A DNA stretch of 64,000 nucleotides from Roseateles_E cavernae (GTDB lineage Bacteria > Pseudomonadota > Gammaproteobacteria > Burkholderiales > Burkholderiaceae_C): NCBI RefSeq assembly GCF_040187885.1, contig NZ_JBDPLH010000003.1:248001-312000 (forward strand). Direction: 5' to 3'. The stretch's first letter is position 1, and the number at the start of each line of letters is the position of its first letter. The notes under the pieces were generated by a model. It was not told where the DNA came from, searched no databases, and saw nothing but the letters and a program-made list of their open reading frames with translations. Shown here piece after piece: positions 14,701 through 22,114 of this stretch. The translations under genes and the position numbers were made by a program.

Positions 14701-15567
14701 CAGCACCGCGCCGTCGCGCTTGAGATTGCCATCGTTGAGGTAGCCAAAGGCGCTGTAGCGGATCTGGTCGGAATATTTCTGGATCAGCCCGGTGGGCTTG
14801 TAGTTGCCGGCCGGGTACTTGGTGCAGTTCTTCTCCATGTTGTCGACGCCCAGCGCCGGGTCGCAGACCTTGACCCTCACCATGAGCTGGTAAACGGTGG
14901 CCGGGTCCAGGGTCTTGGTCGAGCCGTAGCGCGTGGGACTGGTGCCTGCCAGATTCCCGCTCGCCGTGAATCGCATGGCATTGCCCAGGCCATAGGTTCT
15001 CGTGTTGAACGTCGTCCAGTTGACCGGCGTGGCCTTGGGTACGTTTGCCGCCGGGCTGATCGCGCGATCGGGGAAGTTGCCAATGCCACCCTGGGCCGAA
15101 CCCCAGCCTTTCTCTAGGATGGTCTCGGTCGCCGTGTCGGTAGAGCGGTAGCCGCCGGTCAGGGCCCAGCGGAACGGGTCGATGGTCTGCATCGTGGCCC
15201 AGTTCATATAGTTGCCGCTCCACTGGCCGCTGCAGGTACGACTCGCCGCCAGGCTGGCAGGGAAAAAATAGCTCGAATCCACCTTCGTGGTGTCGTTGAA
15301 CTGGTAGGTGTAGACGTAGCACTTGTTGGGGTCGAAGTAGCCCAGATAAGTGTTCGCGCTGCTGTAGGTGCCACCCTTGTGCGCCACGCTGATCGCGGTC
15401 GGAAACTCCACCGACAGGGCCAGCGCCATATTGCCCGGCACGCTGACCGAGGAAAACACCGGCTGGTCGGCGAGCTGTATCTGGGCCCAGCTGCTGTTCA
15501 GCAGGGACAGCAGCAGCAGGCCGGTGCAGTACCGGCGTGCCGGCGCGCTGATAGGCTTGGTTTTCAT
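11791..15567 (-). CDS. pilY1: PilY1/PilC-type type IV pilus tip adhesin and biogenesis factor
   Basis: The ATG at 15567 follows an AGGAGA ribosome site and begins a signal peptide (M-K-T-K-P... to W-A|Q, about 30 residues), giving 1258 aa. The C-terminal half is the Neisseria PilC beta-propeller family: 'VYVGTNAGMLHGVDAS', 'FAYVPGALYEG', 'VVVFGSGYNNGDGKGYLFI', and the segment 'DLTDNTVESVYAGDLFGQLW' where other PilY1 proteins carry the Ca2+ loop. I do not see a von Willebrand A metal site (DxSxS) in the N-terminal half, unlike the Pseudomonas aeruginosa protein. It is the last gene of the minor pilin operon, 35 bases after pilX. PilY1 promotes pilus extension and surface adhesion or sensing. 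Confidence 0.95.
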   Translation of the reverse strand: MKTKPISAPARRYCTGLLLLSLLNSSWAQIQLADQPVFSSVSVPGNMALALSVEFPTAISVAHKGGTYSSANTYLGYFDPNKCYVYTYQFNDTTKVDSSYFFPASLAASRTCSGQWSGNYMNWATMQTIDPFRWALTGGYRSTDTATETILEKGWGSAQGGIGNFPDRAISPAANVPKATPVNWTTFNTRTYGLGNAMRFTASGNLAGTSPTRYGSTKTLDPATVYQLMVRVKVCDPALGVDNMEKNCTKYPAGNYKPTGLIQKYSDQIRYSAFGYLNDGNLKRDGAVLRAQQKFVGPTRPVPGGQPLATTAPEWNADTGVIYDNPHFEEKETNKAFDVASANSGVMNYLNKFGQINRSLTNNYKTYDPVSELHYAAVRYFRNLGNVPDWSAPGTTPEQSAVFADGFPVLTAWEDPILYSCQKNFILGIGDTNSHADRNLPFAGGNSEPTPDKLLNDDTFKAVDATNKVGELQNSNKSLGTQQNIANNNAGALMAGMAYYANTKDIRPEEKMPGRQAVQTYWLDVLETGFKNQNTNPFYLATKFGGFTVPEGFDPDARTTALPETWWRTNTDTVGTNIPRPDNYFTADRPDLMVDGLTKAFASIASKLKANTTTLQTAMPQVTTTGSASFAALFDATTWSGELAASKSTFDETSGAPVQTESWKFSAKLDNQAKGTGWDGGRVIITHNGTSGVPFRYDSLASSQKTALNTAYRSGDDGVDYVNYLRGERQYEISVATDASKKVYRDRSSLVGDIVNSRVRVVVEPNERYSDATNPGYNDFKKKYAKRKAMVYVGTNAGMLHGVDASSTTTAGNEVFAYVPGALYEGPSGTPAVNGLQALGKPEFTHYNFVDGSPVVGDVDLGRTVGGSGTNWRTLMIGSLGKGGKSIFALDVTNPAGTTDATEAANMATESSAATRVLWEFSDKDGLGFTYGEPALVKTRKHGWVVVFGSGYNNGDGKGYLFILNARTGELLAKVEAKGGKEGTAAAPTGLAHVQAYVPDLTDNTVESVYAGDLFGQLWRFDLTKTDAGDYPSPQLFAELKDSTGTVALPITSRPLVVIQPNTNKRYVTVGTGRLLHSTDSGNTQGQRFYAIIDGVGVRPNKASDLPAGISFPIGNAKLKQLTDLTQAIVLDLKSEIGWYVDLGRLGAGAGWRVISDPASFNGIVAFAAMVPSSADACAPSGSSRVYAIDLGRGQSVFEPNNKTFIDLAGVVTDLRFYSVSGKPRLLAGTDTGKITPLPGSYSGKQGLRRLNWRQLNQ

Positions 15568-15602
15568 GAGACTCTCCTGCGGACGGCCGGTCACGGCTTC
15601 GC

Positions 15603-16235
15603 TCAGTTGCTGTTCGTGAACGTGGATTGGAAGAAGGATTGGGTGCCGCGCGGCCCGTTGACACGGATGCTGACGCGGTACACCACCTGCAGGGGCACGG
15701 CGCCGGCGCCGGCGCTCGAGCTGTCTTCGGCGCGCAACCGTTCGGACCAGCTGACGCCGGACGGCGGCGGCGGGCCGGCCATGCTGCAGCGGGACGGGTC
15801 GACAGCGCCGGTGTCGCTGCACAGACGGTCGATCACGTAGCGCACCTCGACGCCCGTGTCGGCCGGTTTGATGTCTCTGGTCGCGACTCCGACCTCAGCG
15901 AAGGCGGTGTCGGTGAGCAAGGCCAGCGGCACGCCTTGCGGATTGGTGGGCAGAATGACTTCGCTGTAGTTCTCTGCCTTGTTGGCCGCAAGCCGGGCGG
16001 CTTCGGTACTGAGGTTGCCAGTGCTGAGCACGGCGACCACCTGGTTCATCGCGAGTTCTCCCTGGTTGGTCAGGTCGCGCTTGAAGCCGATATTGCCCGC
16101 GTTGGTCAGCGAGACGTTCATCGAGCGCATCATCGCGGCTGCACCGACCAGCAGCAGCACCAGGGCGATCAGCGCGAAAACCAGGACCACGCCGCGCTGG
16201 CGGCCGGGGAGTTGGGGGGCTTGGAAGCGTTTCAT
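15603..16235 (-). CDS. pilX: Minor pilin-assembly protein PilX
   Basis: The 210-aa protein begins with a basic leader (M-K-R-F...G-R-Q-R-G) followed by a hydrophobic helix 'VVLVFALIALVLLLVG', matching the PilX N-terminal domain. As in PilX/GspK proteins, the residue at mature position 5 is not Glu (it is Phe), unlike the other minor pilins of the operon. Two cysteines occur near the C-terminus ('DRLCSD', 'SRCSM'). The start codon overlaps the pilW stop (ATGA). It belongs to the tip complex that primes pilus assembly with PilV, PilW, FimT and PilY1. Confidence 0.92.
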   Translation of the reverse strand: MKRFQAPQLPGRQRGVVLVFALIALVLLLVGAAAMMRSMNVSLTNAGNIGFKRDLTNQGELAMNQVVAVLSTGNLSTEAARLAANKAENYSEVILPTNPQGVPLALLTDTAFAEVGVATRDIKPADTGVEVRYVIDRLCSDTGAVDPSRCSMAGPPPPSGVSWSERLRAEDSSSAGAGAVPLQVVYRVSIRVNGPRGTQSFFQSTFTNSN

Positions 16236-17413
16236 GGCCGTACCGTCAGCATGATGTTGCGAAGAGGCACGGTGAACTCCACCGTGCGATGGCGTTGCCG
16301 CTGCTGAAGGCTTTCGATCTTGACCTCAACCTGCAGCGCGGCCGGCATGCCGGCGAACAGCGTCAGTTTGTCGGGGGCAACCTCCTCGCCCTCTTTTTCC
16401 ACCCGGTCGCTGCGCAGCACCATGCCCACGCGCACCGCCATGATGCTCATCAGGCGTGCCTGTGCCGCTGCCGAACCGTCGGTGAGCGCGGCAGGCGCGA
16501 AATCGCCGGTCGGGGTCACCCATTGATCCACGGTGAATAGGAGGTTGTTGGGGGTGCTGTCAATGCCGTAAATCACCCGGAGGTCGGCAATGCCGTCGGC
16601 CATCACCTGCACTGCATCCTGCCCACCGAGTTGCAGCAGGTCGTAGGACACCAGGGCCGAATCAGCATTCATGCCCAGCAGCTGAAAAGAAGGCTGGTTG
16701 CCAGCCACATTGCCGAGCGCCGCCACCGAGGCGCTGCCCGTCTTCGCGAAGTCCGCCATCGCCAGACCGTTGATGACGGAGCTGGCATAGACACCATCCA
16801 GGTTGAGCTGCTGGGTGGCGCCCCCCGCAAAGGGGCTGGCGACCTCCTGCATCATGCAACCCACGCCTGTTTCTGCCACCAGCATCAGATCGCCGCCGCG
16901 CATGCCGACGGTGTTGGGCATGCGCAGCGATGTGGCTGTGGTCGAGTTGGGCAGTACGGTGGAGGTCGTCTCGGCCAGGCCCGAGGTGCCGGTCGCGATG
17001 GCAATCACATCCGAGTCGCCGTTGCCGGCGCCGGGAAAGACCAGTACCGGGGCCAGGCGCACCTGCTGGGGCAGGGTGTCGAAGGGGGCGGGGAAGGGCC
17101 CCAGACGCGGCAGGATCTGCTGACCATTTCGAGAGACGCGCAGCAGGCAGCCGAGGTTGTCTCTCCAACCCTGCACATAGCCCGAGCCCGCGCTGCGCAA
17201 CTGGCGGTCGAGCTCGTAGGAGATGAAGTTGCCGTTGGCCGTCATGTCATTGGCCGTGCCCAGCACCCGCTTGCCGCTTTCGTACCGGACGGTGATCATG
17301 GTCATCGCCAGGGTCAGGGTCAGGCCGATGACCAGGGCGACCATCAGTTCGATCAAGGTCAGCCCCTGCGACAGGCGGCGCCCGAGGATTCGATAGGGTT
17401 TGATCGGATTCAT
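16232..17413 (-). CDS. pilW: Minor pilin PilW
   Basis: The ATG at 17413 gives 393 aa beginning M-N-P-I-K-P-Y-R. The prepilin site is G|LTLIELMVALVIGL near residue 17, with Glu5 present. The large globular domain of about 340 residues is typical of PilW, the biggest of the minor pilins. The gene overlaps pilV upstream (start 17413, pilV ends 17410) and pilX downstream. The frame stays open far upstream of this Met, but that extension overlaps pilV entirely and lacks a ribosome site. Confidence 0.93.
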   Translation of the reverse strand: MNPIKPYRILGRRLSQGLTLIELMVALVIGLTLTLAMTMITVRYESGKRVLGTANDMTANGNFISYELDRQLRSAGSGYVQGWRDNLGCLLRVSRNGQQILPRLGPFPAPFDTLPQQVRLAPVLVFPGAGNGDSDVIAIATGTSGLAETTSTVLPNSTTATSLRMPNTVGMRGGDLMLVAETGVGCMMQEVASPFAGGATQQLNLDGVYASSVINGLAMADFAKTGSASVAALGNVAGNQPSFQLLGMNADSALVSYDLLQLGGQDAVQVMADGIADLRVIYGIDSTPNNLLFTVDQWVTPTGDFAPAALTDGSAAAQARLMSIMAVRVGMVLRSDRVEKEGEEVAPDKLTLFAGMPAALQVEVKIESLQQRQRHRTVEFTVPLRNIMLTVRP

Positions 17414-17865
17414 GGCGCAGGAGCGGGGGCTGGAGGGGGGGGGGCTGGCGCCACGGGGATGACCGGTATGGCTACATCGGTCGTGTAGCGGTTCTTGGAC
17501 TCGTCCTTGGTCTTGGGCGGGCTCCATTCCACCGTGATCCTCATGGTATTGCTGCCGAGATCTTTGACCGTGACTTCTCCGTTGGCCAGCCCGGCGCCAG
17601 TCGGATCCTTCGCCAGTTTTTGCCATTTCTCCAGCGTTGCGGCATCGATATTGACGCTGCCTAGCCCCCACATCTCCGATGCCAGCTCATTGGCCAGCAG
17701 CGCGGCGCGGGCGCGATCATCGGCGCCGACCGAGAACTGGGTGGCACGCGACTGCAGCGAGATCAGGCCCAGCAGGCCGAATGAGATCAGCAGGGCTGCG
17801 ACCAGCACCTCGATCAAGGCGATGCCGCGCTGGGAGGAGCGCCGTCGGTGTGGGCAAGAATTCAT
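17410..17865 (-). CDS. pilV: Minor pilin PilV (type IV pilus modification protein)
   Basis: The 151-aa protein has the prepilin cleavage motif G|IALIEVLVAALLISFG after 'RRSSQR', with Glu5. The start at 17865 is chosen because AAGGA lies 8 bases upstream. An alternative ATG 9 bases earlier (17874) abuts that ribosome site. The start overlaps the fimT stop as ATGA. The C-terminus is unusual: after 'RYTTDVAIPVIPV' it ends in about 12 residues of alternating Ala and Pro, a tail not expected in PilV. The gene lies between fimT and pilW in the operon. Confidence 0.9.
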   Translation of the reverse strand: MNSCPHRRRSSQRGIALIEVLVAALLISFGLLGLISLQSRATQFSVGADDRARAALLANELASEMWGLGSVNIDAATLEKWQKLAKDPTGAGLANGEVTVKDLGSNTMRITVEWSPPKTKDESKNRYTTDVAIPVIPVAPAPPPPAPAPAP

Positions 17866-18452
17866 GGGGGGCATCCTTCCGGGGTGTCGGCGGCAAAGGT
17901 CTTGGACTTGTCGCACATCCGCACACTGCCGCCCAGACTGATACGCACGCGCATCGGCCGACTGCCTTCGCTGGTGCCGCCGCTGACGTCGTAAGCGCTG
18001 GCAGTGCCGTCTATCGCACAGGTCGGGGCGCCCACGCCGGGTGCCGCATTGGCCATCAGGCGGCCGTTGGCGCTGAAGCATATGGCTGTTGGGCCCAAGA
18101 CTTCAACGCCTGAGCCGGCCTCCACCAGTGATCCGCAGTGCACTGTTTGGGCCGCCGGACCGCCGGCGTTCGGCACGGTGCGGATCGCCCAGAAGGTACC
18201 GGTGGCCGAGGCCGTCGTGGCCAGGGGGCAGTTGGCCTGGTTGGTTCGGAAGAAGACCACCTGCTGGTAGCGACGCACCGCCTCGGCCTGGGCGAGTCGC
18301 ACACCGGACTGCAGGGACTCGCTGACCGAGCGCACCTGTGCGTTGCGAATCCAGGTGCGAAACGATGGCGCGGCCAGACTCATCAGCAGCGCGCCCAGCG
18401 CGACCGTGACCATCAACTCGACCATCGTGAAGCCGCGCATGCGCATCAGCAT
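17862..18452 (-). CDS. fimT: Minor pseudopilin FimT/FimU (GspH family)
   Basis: The 196-aa protein has a very short leader (M-L-M-R-M-R-G) and the class III signal G|FTMVELMVTVALG with Glu5. A GspH-type globular domain with four cysteines in the C-terminal half follows ('TAICFS', 'PTCAI', 'VRMCDK', 'EGCPP'). The start overlaps the end of pilE by 7 bases and the stop overlaps the pilV start, which indicates translational coupling. It acts in the pilus tip-initiation complex. Confidence 0.9.
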   Translation of the reverse strand: MLMRMRGFTMVELMVTVALGALLMSLAAPSFRTWIRNAQVRSVSESLQSGVRLAQAEAVRRYQQVVFFRTNQANCPLATTASATGTFWAIRTVPNAGGPAAQTVHCGSLVEAGSGVEVLGPTAICFSANGRLMANAAPGVGAPTCAIDGTASAYDVSGGTSEGSRPMRVRISLGGSVRMCDKSKTFAADTPEGCPP

Positions 18453-18916
18453 GTCTCACCCTTCTTCATCAGCCATTTGGTCGCGCAGGTGTTGTAGCCC
18501 TTGCCGGAGGGTACTTTGTGGGTCACCCGCACGTCCATTTCATTGACCCGGTAGATGAAGTCGGCCGCCGCGCCGTTACCAATGGCCTGCAAGGTGTAAG
18601 TAGTGGCTGTGGGTGCCTCAACGCAACTGACCACGAAACGTCCGAAGGTGCGCCCGGCCTCAGCCGTTGCACAGGGTGTCGTGAATGCGCCGACGGTGGC
18701 GTAAGTGCGGTTGTCTTGATAGTGGCGCTCCATCTGCGCCCGCATCGTCGCCAGACCGCTGTTGGCGTCGGCCAGACTGCCACGGACGATATAGTCGTTG
18801 TAGGCGGGGTAGGCCACCGAGGCAAGAATGCCGATGATGGCCACCACCACCATCACCTCGATCAGGGTAAAACCTTGGGGGCGGCGTGTTCGGCGGTTGA
18901 GGTTCATGAGCGACAT
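18446..18916 (-). CDS. pilE: Type IV minor pilin PilE
   Basis: The 156-aa pilin has the leader 'MSLMNLNRRTRRPQG' and cleavage before F-T-L-I-E-V-M-V-V-V-A-I-I-G, with Glu5. Next come the classical pilin helix ('YPAYNDYIVRG', 'ATMRAQMERHYQDNRTYA') and a C-terminal disulfide pair (C in 'SCVEAP' and 'NTCATKW', plus a terminal Cys). GGAGAA lies 8 bases before the ATG at 18916. This length and the 'HYQDNRTYA' motif match PilE minor pilins of beta- and gammaproteobacteria, not the major pilin PilA. It is the first gene of the operon, whereas in Pseudomonas aeruginosa pilE is last. Confidence 0.88.
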   Translation of the reverse strand: MSLMNLNRRTRRPQGFTLIEVMVVVAIIGILASVAYPAYNDYIVRGSLADANSGLATMRAQMERHYQDNRTYATVGAFTTPCATAEAGRTFGRFVVSCVEAPTATTYTLQAIGNGAAADFIYRVNEMDVRVTHKVPSGKGYNTCATKWLMKKGETC

Positions 18917-19219
18917 GGGTCTGGTTCTCCGGCTGTGAGCTTATTGTTCCGTTTCGTCGAGCTATCGCGGCGCCGTTAGTCGGGGCTCGGTGAACGCTTG
19001 TCGCCCACTGGCGTCCATTCGTGAAATGCCTCACGCTCAGGTCGGCCTGGGATCTGAAAGCAGAGGTAACGAAGCTCGACGTTGCATGCTGCTCAAAGAG
19101 GGCTGTTTGCCGCTTTCTGTACCTGAGGTAAAGGCATTGCCGTCAACAGCGGCAACTCGTGCTTTCCCCTATGATGCCGACTTTGCAAGCCGGGCCCTGG
19201 GCCCTCTTTTTGTGCCCAC
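18917..19219. promoter_or_regulatory. Divergent intergenic region between pilE and mlaF
   Basis: This 303-bp gap separates two divergent operons and should contain both promoters. I see an inverted repeat TTGCCG-N7-CGGCAA at 19137-19155 and, 14 bases beyond it, TATGAT (19170-19175) that could be a -10 for mlaF, without a good -35. Two GGGCCC blocks followed by CTTTTT lie just before mlaF. No sigma-54 (GG-N10-GC) site with correct spacing was found for the pilin operon. mlaF has no clear ribosome site. Confidence 0.35.
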
Positions 19220-20056
19220 ATGGCTCCACAACACACGGTATCGACAGCTTCTGACGCCCCCTTGGTCGAACTCCGCGACGTCAGCTGCGGCTACGGCGAC
19301 CGGATCATCCTGGAGCGTGTCAATCTGCGGGTGCCGCGTGGCAAGGTGCTGGCGCTGATCGGCACTTCGGGCGGGGGCAAGACCACGGTGCTGCGCTTGC
19401 TGGGGCGGCAGATCAAGCCTATCTCGGGCCAGGTGCTGTTCGATGGTCAGGATCTGGCGGGCTTGAATCAGGATCAGCTGTACGCGGTGCGCCGGCGCAT
19501 GGGCATGCTGTTCCAGTTCGGCGCGCTGTTCACCGATCTGTCGGTGTTCGAGAACGTTGCCTTCCCGCTGCGCGAGCACACCCGGCTGCCCGAGGCGATG
19601 ATTCGCGATTTGGTGCTGATGAAGCTGAACGCGGTGGGGCTGCGCGGCTCGCGCGATCTGATGCCCTCCGAGGTGTCGGGCGGCATGGCGCGGCGGGTGG
19701 CGCTGGCGCGGGCGATCGCGTTGGACCCCGATCTGGTGCTCTACGACGAGCCCTTCGCCGGCCTGGACCCGATCTCGCTGGGCGTTGCGGCGCGGCTGAT
19801 CCGCGATCTCAACGACGCGCTGGGGCTGACCAGCATCATTGTCTCGCATGATCTGCATGAGACTTTTGCCATTGCGGACCAGGTGGCGATGATTGCCAAT
19901 GGCCGTGTCGTGGCCCAGGGTACGCCGGAGGAGCTGCGGCGCAGCGAGGACCCGCTGGTGCAGCAGTTTGTCGGCGCCAAGCCCGATGGCCCGGTGCATT
20001 TCCACCAGCCGGCGGTGCCGGTGGCCGAAGATTTTGGTGTCGGAGGTCAGCGATGA
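19220..20056 (+). CDS. mlaF: MlaF, ATPase of the phospholipid (Mla) ABC transporter
   Basis: The 278-aa ABC ATPase powers inter-membrane phospholipid transport that keeps the outer leaflet asymmetric. Walker A GTSGGGKTT is at residues 48-56, the ABC signature is 'SGGMARRVALARA' and Walker B is 'DLVLYDEPFAGLDP'. The C-terminal extension 'FVGAKPDGPVHFHQ' is typical of MlaF. The stop overlaps the mlaE start (ATGA). It is the first gene of the six-gene set mlaF-E-D-A-C-B. Confidence 0.96.
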   Translation: MAPQHTVSTASDAPLVELRDVSCGYGDRIILERVNLRVPRGKVLALIGTSGGGKTTVLRLLGRQIKPISGQVLFDGQDLAGLNQDQLYAVRRRMGMLFQFGALFTDLSVFENVAFPLREHTRLPEAMIRDLVLMKLNAVGLRGSRDLMPSEVSGGMARRVALARAIALDPDLVLYDEPFAGLDPISLGVAARLIRDLNDALGLTSIIVSHDLHETFAIADQVAMIANGRVVAQGTPEELRRSEDPLVQQFVGAKPDGPVHFHQPAVPVAEDFGVGGQR

Positions 20057-20826
20057 TTTTTGCCCCCGTCGGGCGTGCCGTGCGCTTGTCGCTGGCCGAT
20101 ATCGGCGCCAGCGCCCGCCTGTTCTTTCTGCTGCTGGCGCGTAGCCCGCAGGCCTTGCTGCGCTTTTCGCTGGTGCGCGAGCAGGTGTTCTTCCTGGGCA
20201 ACCGCTCGCTGTCCATCATCGGCGTGTCGGGCCTGTTCGTCGGCTTCGTGCTGGCCTTGCAGGGCTACTACACCTTGCAGCGCTATGGCTCGGCCGAAGC
20301 GGTGGGCCTGCTGGTCGCGCTGAGTCTGGTTCGCGAACTGGGCCCGGTGGTGACGGCGCTGCTGTTCGCCGGCCGTGCCGGCACGTCGCTGACGGCCGAG
20401 ATCGGCCTGATGAAGGCCGGCGAGCAATTGACGGCGATGGAGATGATGGCCGTGGACCCGGTCAAGCGGGTGCTGGCGCCGCGCTTCTGGGGCGGTGTGA
20501 TCGCGATGCCCTTGCTGGCGGCGGTGTTCTCGGCGGTGGGCATCATCGGCGGCTGGCTGGTGGCGGTGCCGCTGATCGGCATCGATGCCGGCGCCTTCTG
20601 GTCACAGATGCAAGGCGGGGTCGATGTCTGGGCCGATGTCGGCAATGGCGTGGTCAAGAGCCTGGTGTTCGGCGTGACGGTGAGCTTTGTCGCGCTGCTG
20701 CAGGGCTACACCTGCAAGCCGACGCCCGAGGGCGTTTCCCAGGCTACCACCCGTACCGTGGTGGTCTCGTCGCTGGCGGTTTTGGCACTGGACTTTGTGC
20801 TGACGGCCATGATGTTTTCGATTTGA
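20053..20826 (+). CDS. mlaE: MlaE, permease of the Mla phospholipid ABC transporter
   Basis: The 257-aa MlaE/DUF140-family inner-membrane protein has about five to six hydrophobic segments and the family stretch 'VRELGPVVTALLFAGRAGTS', followed by 'AEIGLMKAGEQLTAMEMM'. It overlaps mlaF by 4 bases and lies 16 bases before the chosen mlaD start. It forms the membrane core of the MlaFEDB complex. Confidence 0.96.
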   Translation: MIFAPVGRAVRLSLADIGASARLFFLLLARSPQALLRFSLVREQVFFLGNRSLSIIGVSGLFVGFVLALQGYYTLQRYGSAEAVGLLVALSLVRELGPVVTALLFAGRAGTSLTAEIGLMKAGEQLTAMEMMAVDPVKRVLAPRFWGGVIAMPLLAAVFSAVGIIGGWLVAVPLIGIDAGAFWSQMQGGVDVWADVGNGVVKSLVFGVTVSFVALLQGYTCKPTPEGVSQATTRTVVVSSLAVLALDFVLTAMMFSI

Positions 20827-20842
20827 TTCTGGAGAGATGGGC

Positions 20843-21322
20843 ATGCAATCTCGTCGCGATGCGTGGGTGGGTTTTTTCGTGCTGCTGGGGGCCGCGGCCC
20901 TGCTGTTTCTGGCGCTGAAGGCCGGCAATCTGCTGAGCCTGAACTTTGATGAAACCTATCAGGTGACGGCCCGTTTCGACAATATCGGTGGCCTCAAGCC
21001 GCGTGCAGCCGTCAAGAGCGCCGGTGTCGTGATCGGCCGGGTGGAATCCATCGAGTTCGATGACAAGACCTTTCAGGCCCGGGTTGTTCTGAATCTGCAC
21101 AAGAATGTGGCTTTCCCCAAGGACAGTTCGGCCAAGATCCTGACCTCGGGTCTGCTGGGCGAGCAGTACATCGGCCTGGAGCCGGGTGCGGAGGAGAAAA
21201 ACCTGGTTGCCGGCGACCGCATCTCGCAGACGCAGTCGGCCGTTGTGCTTGAGAACCTGATCGGCCAGTTCATCAATAACAAGGCGGCCGATATGGGTAG
21301 TGCTGCTGGAGAGAAGCAATGA
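20843..21322 (+). CDS. mlaD: MlaD, periplasmic MCE-domain substrate-binding subunit
   Basis: A single N-terminal transmembrane helix ('WVGFFVLLGAAALLFLALKAG') is followed by one MCE domain ('YQVTARFDNIGGLKPRAAVK', 'VVIGRVESIEFD', 'GLLGEQYIGLEPG'), the expected architecture of the hexameric lipid ring. Two start codons are close together, 20837 and 20843. GGAGAG ends directly at the first, so the second, with 8-base spacing, is preferred (159 aa). The stop overlaps the mlaA ATG. Confidence 0.95.
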   Translation: MQSRRDAWVGFFVLLGAAALLFLALKAGNLLSLNFDETYQVTARFDNIGGLKPRAAVKSAGVVIGRVESIEFDDKTFQARVVLNLHKNVAFPKDSSAKILTSGLLGEQYIGLEPGAEEKNLVAGDRISQTQSAVVLENLIGQFINNKAADMGSAAGEKQ

Positions 21323-22086
21323 AAAAATCCCATGCCGGCGCGTCCTGGCGTCGGCTGGCTCTGCTGAGCATCATGGCCTTGAGCCTGGGCGGCTGCGCCA
21401 GTCTCAAGGGGCCGGGTTCGCCCGGCCAGAAACTCGATCCCTGGGAGAACTGGAACCGCAAGGTCTTTGGCTTCAACGAGAAGATCGATGAGAACGTCCT
21501 CAAGCCGGTGGCCACCGCCTACAGCGAAGTGGTGCCGGCGCCGGCCCGCCTGGGTGTGGACAATTTCTTCGGCAATGTCGCCGATGCCTGGTCGGCGGTG
21601 AACCTGTTCCTGCAGGGGCGTCTGAAGACCGGTGTGCTGCAGACCATGCGTTTTGCGGTCAACACCACGCTGGGCTTTGGCGGCGTGCTGGACATCAGCA
21701 CCGAGGTCGGGCTGGAGCGCCATAGCGAGGACCTGGGCAAGACCTTTGGTCGCTGGGGCACCGGCACCGGCGCCTATATCGTCTGGCCGCTGCTGGGCCC
21801 TTCGTCGGTGCGCGATTCGTTTGCGCTTCCTTTCGACCGTCGCGCCAGCCCGGCGCTGCTGCTCGACTCCGGCAATGCGCAGTTCGGCATCACCGTTCTG
21901 CAAGCCGTCAATGCGCGCTCGAATTTCCTGCGCGCCGGTGAGATGCTGGACGGCATTGCACTGGACAAATACACCTTTATCCGCGACGCCTACCTGACCC
22001 GGCGCGGCAGCTTTGAGGAAGATGGCGGCGACGAGTACGAGGTCATCAGCCCGGAGCCGCAGAGCGATCCTCAGGCCGGGCGCTGA
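21319..22086 (+). CDS. mlaA: MlaA (VacJ) outer-membrane lipoprotein
   Basis: The 255-aa lipoprotein has a lipobox L-G-G|C26 after a hydrophobic signal, then the VacJ family core 'DPWENWNRKVFGFNEKIDEN', 'VDNFFGNVADAWSAVN' and 'GTGAYIVWPLLGPSSVRDS'. MlaA removes phospholipids from the outer leaflet and passes them to MlaC. In Escherichia coli mlaA is unlinked. Here it is embedded between mlaD and mlaC, the common betaproteobacterial arrangement. ATGA overlap with mlaD implies coupled translation. Confidence 0.95.
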   Translation: MKKSHAGASWRRLALLSIMALSLGGCASLKGPGSPGQKLDPWENWNRKVFGFNEKIDENVLKPVATAYSEVVPAPARLGVDNFFGNVADAWSAVNLFLQGRLKTGVLQTMRFAVNTTLGFGGVLDISTEVGLERHSEDLGKTFGRWGTGTGAYIVWPLLGPSSVRDSFALPFDRRASPALLLDSGNAQFGITVLQAVNARSNFLRAGEMLDGIALDKYTFIRDAYLTRRGSFEEDGGDEYEVISPEPQSDPQAGR

Positions 22087-22114
22087 ATCCCTGAATCAAG
22101 AAGGACCCTCATCG

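Noticed and set aside
18917..19219. Sigma-54 promoter for the minor pilin operon
   Set aside because: A GCACG/TTGC pair is present on the minus strand near 19155 but with 2 instead of 4 intervening bases, which does not fit strict sigma-54 spacing.
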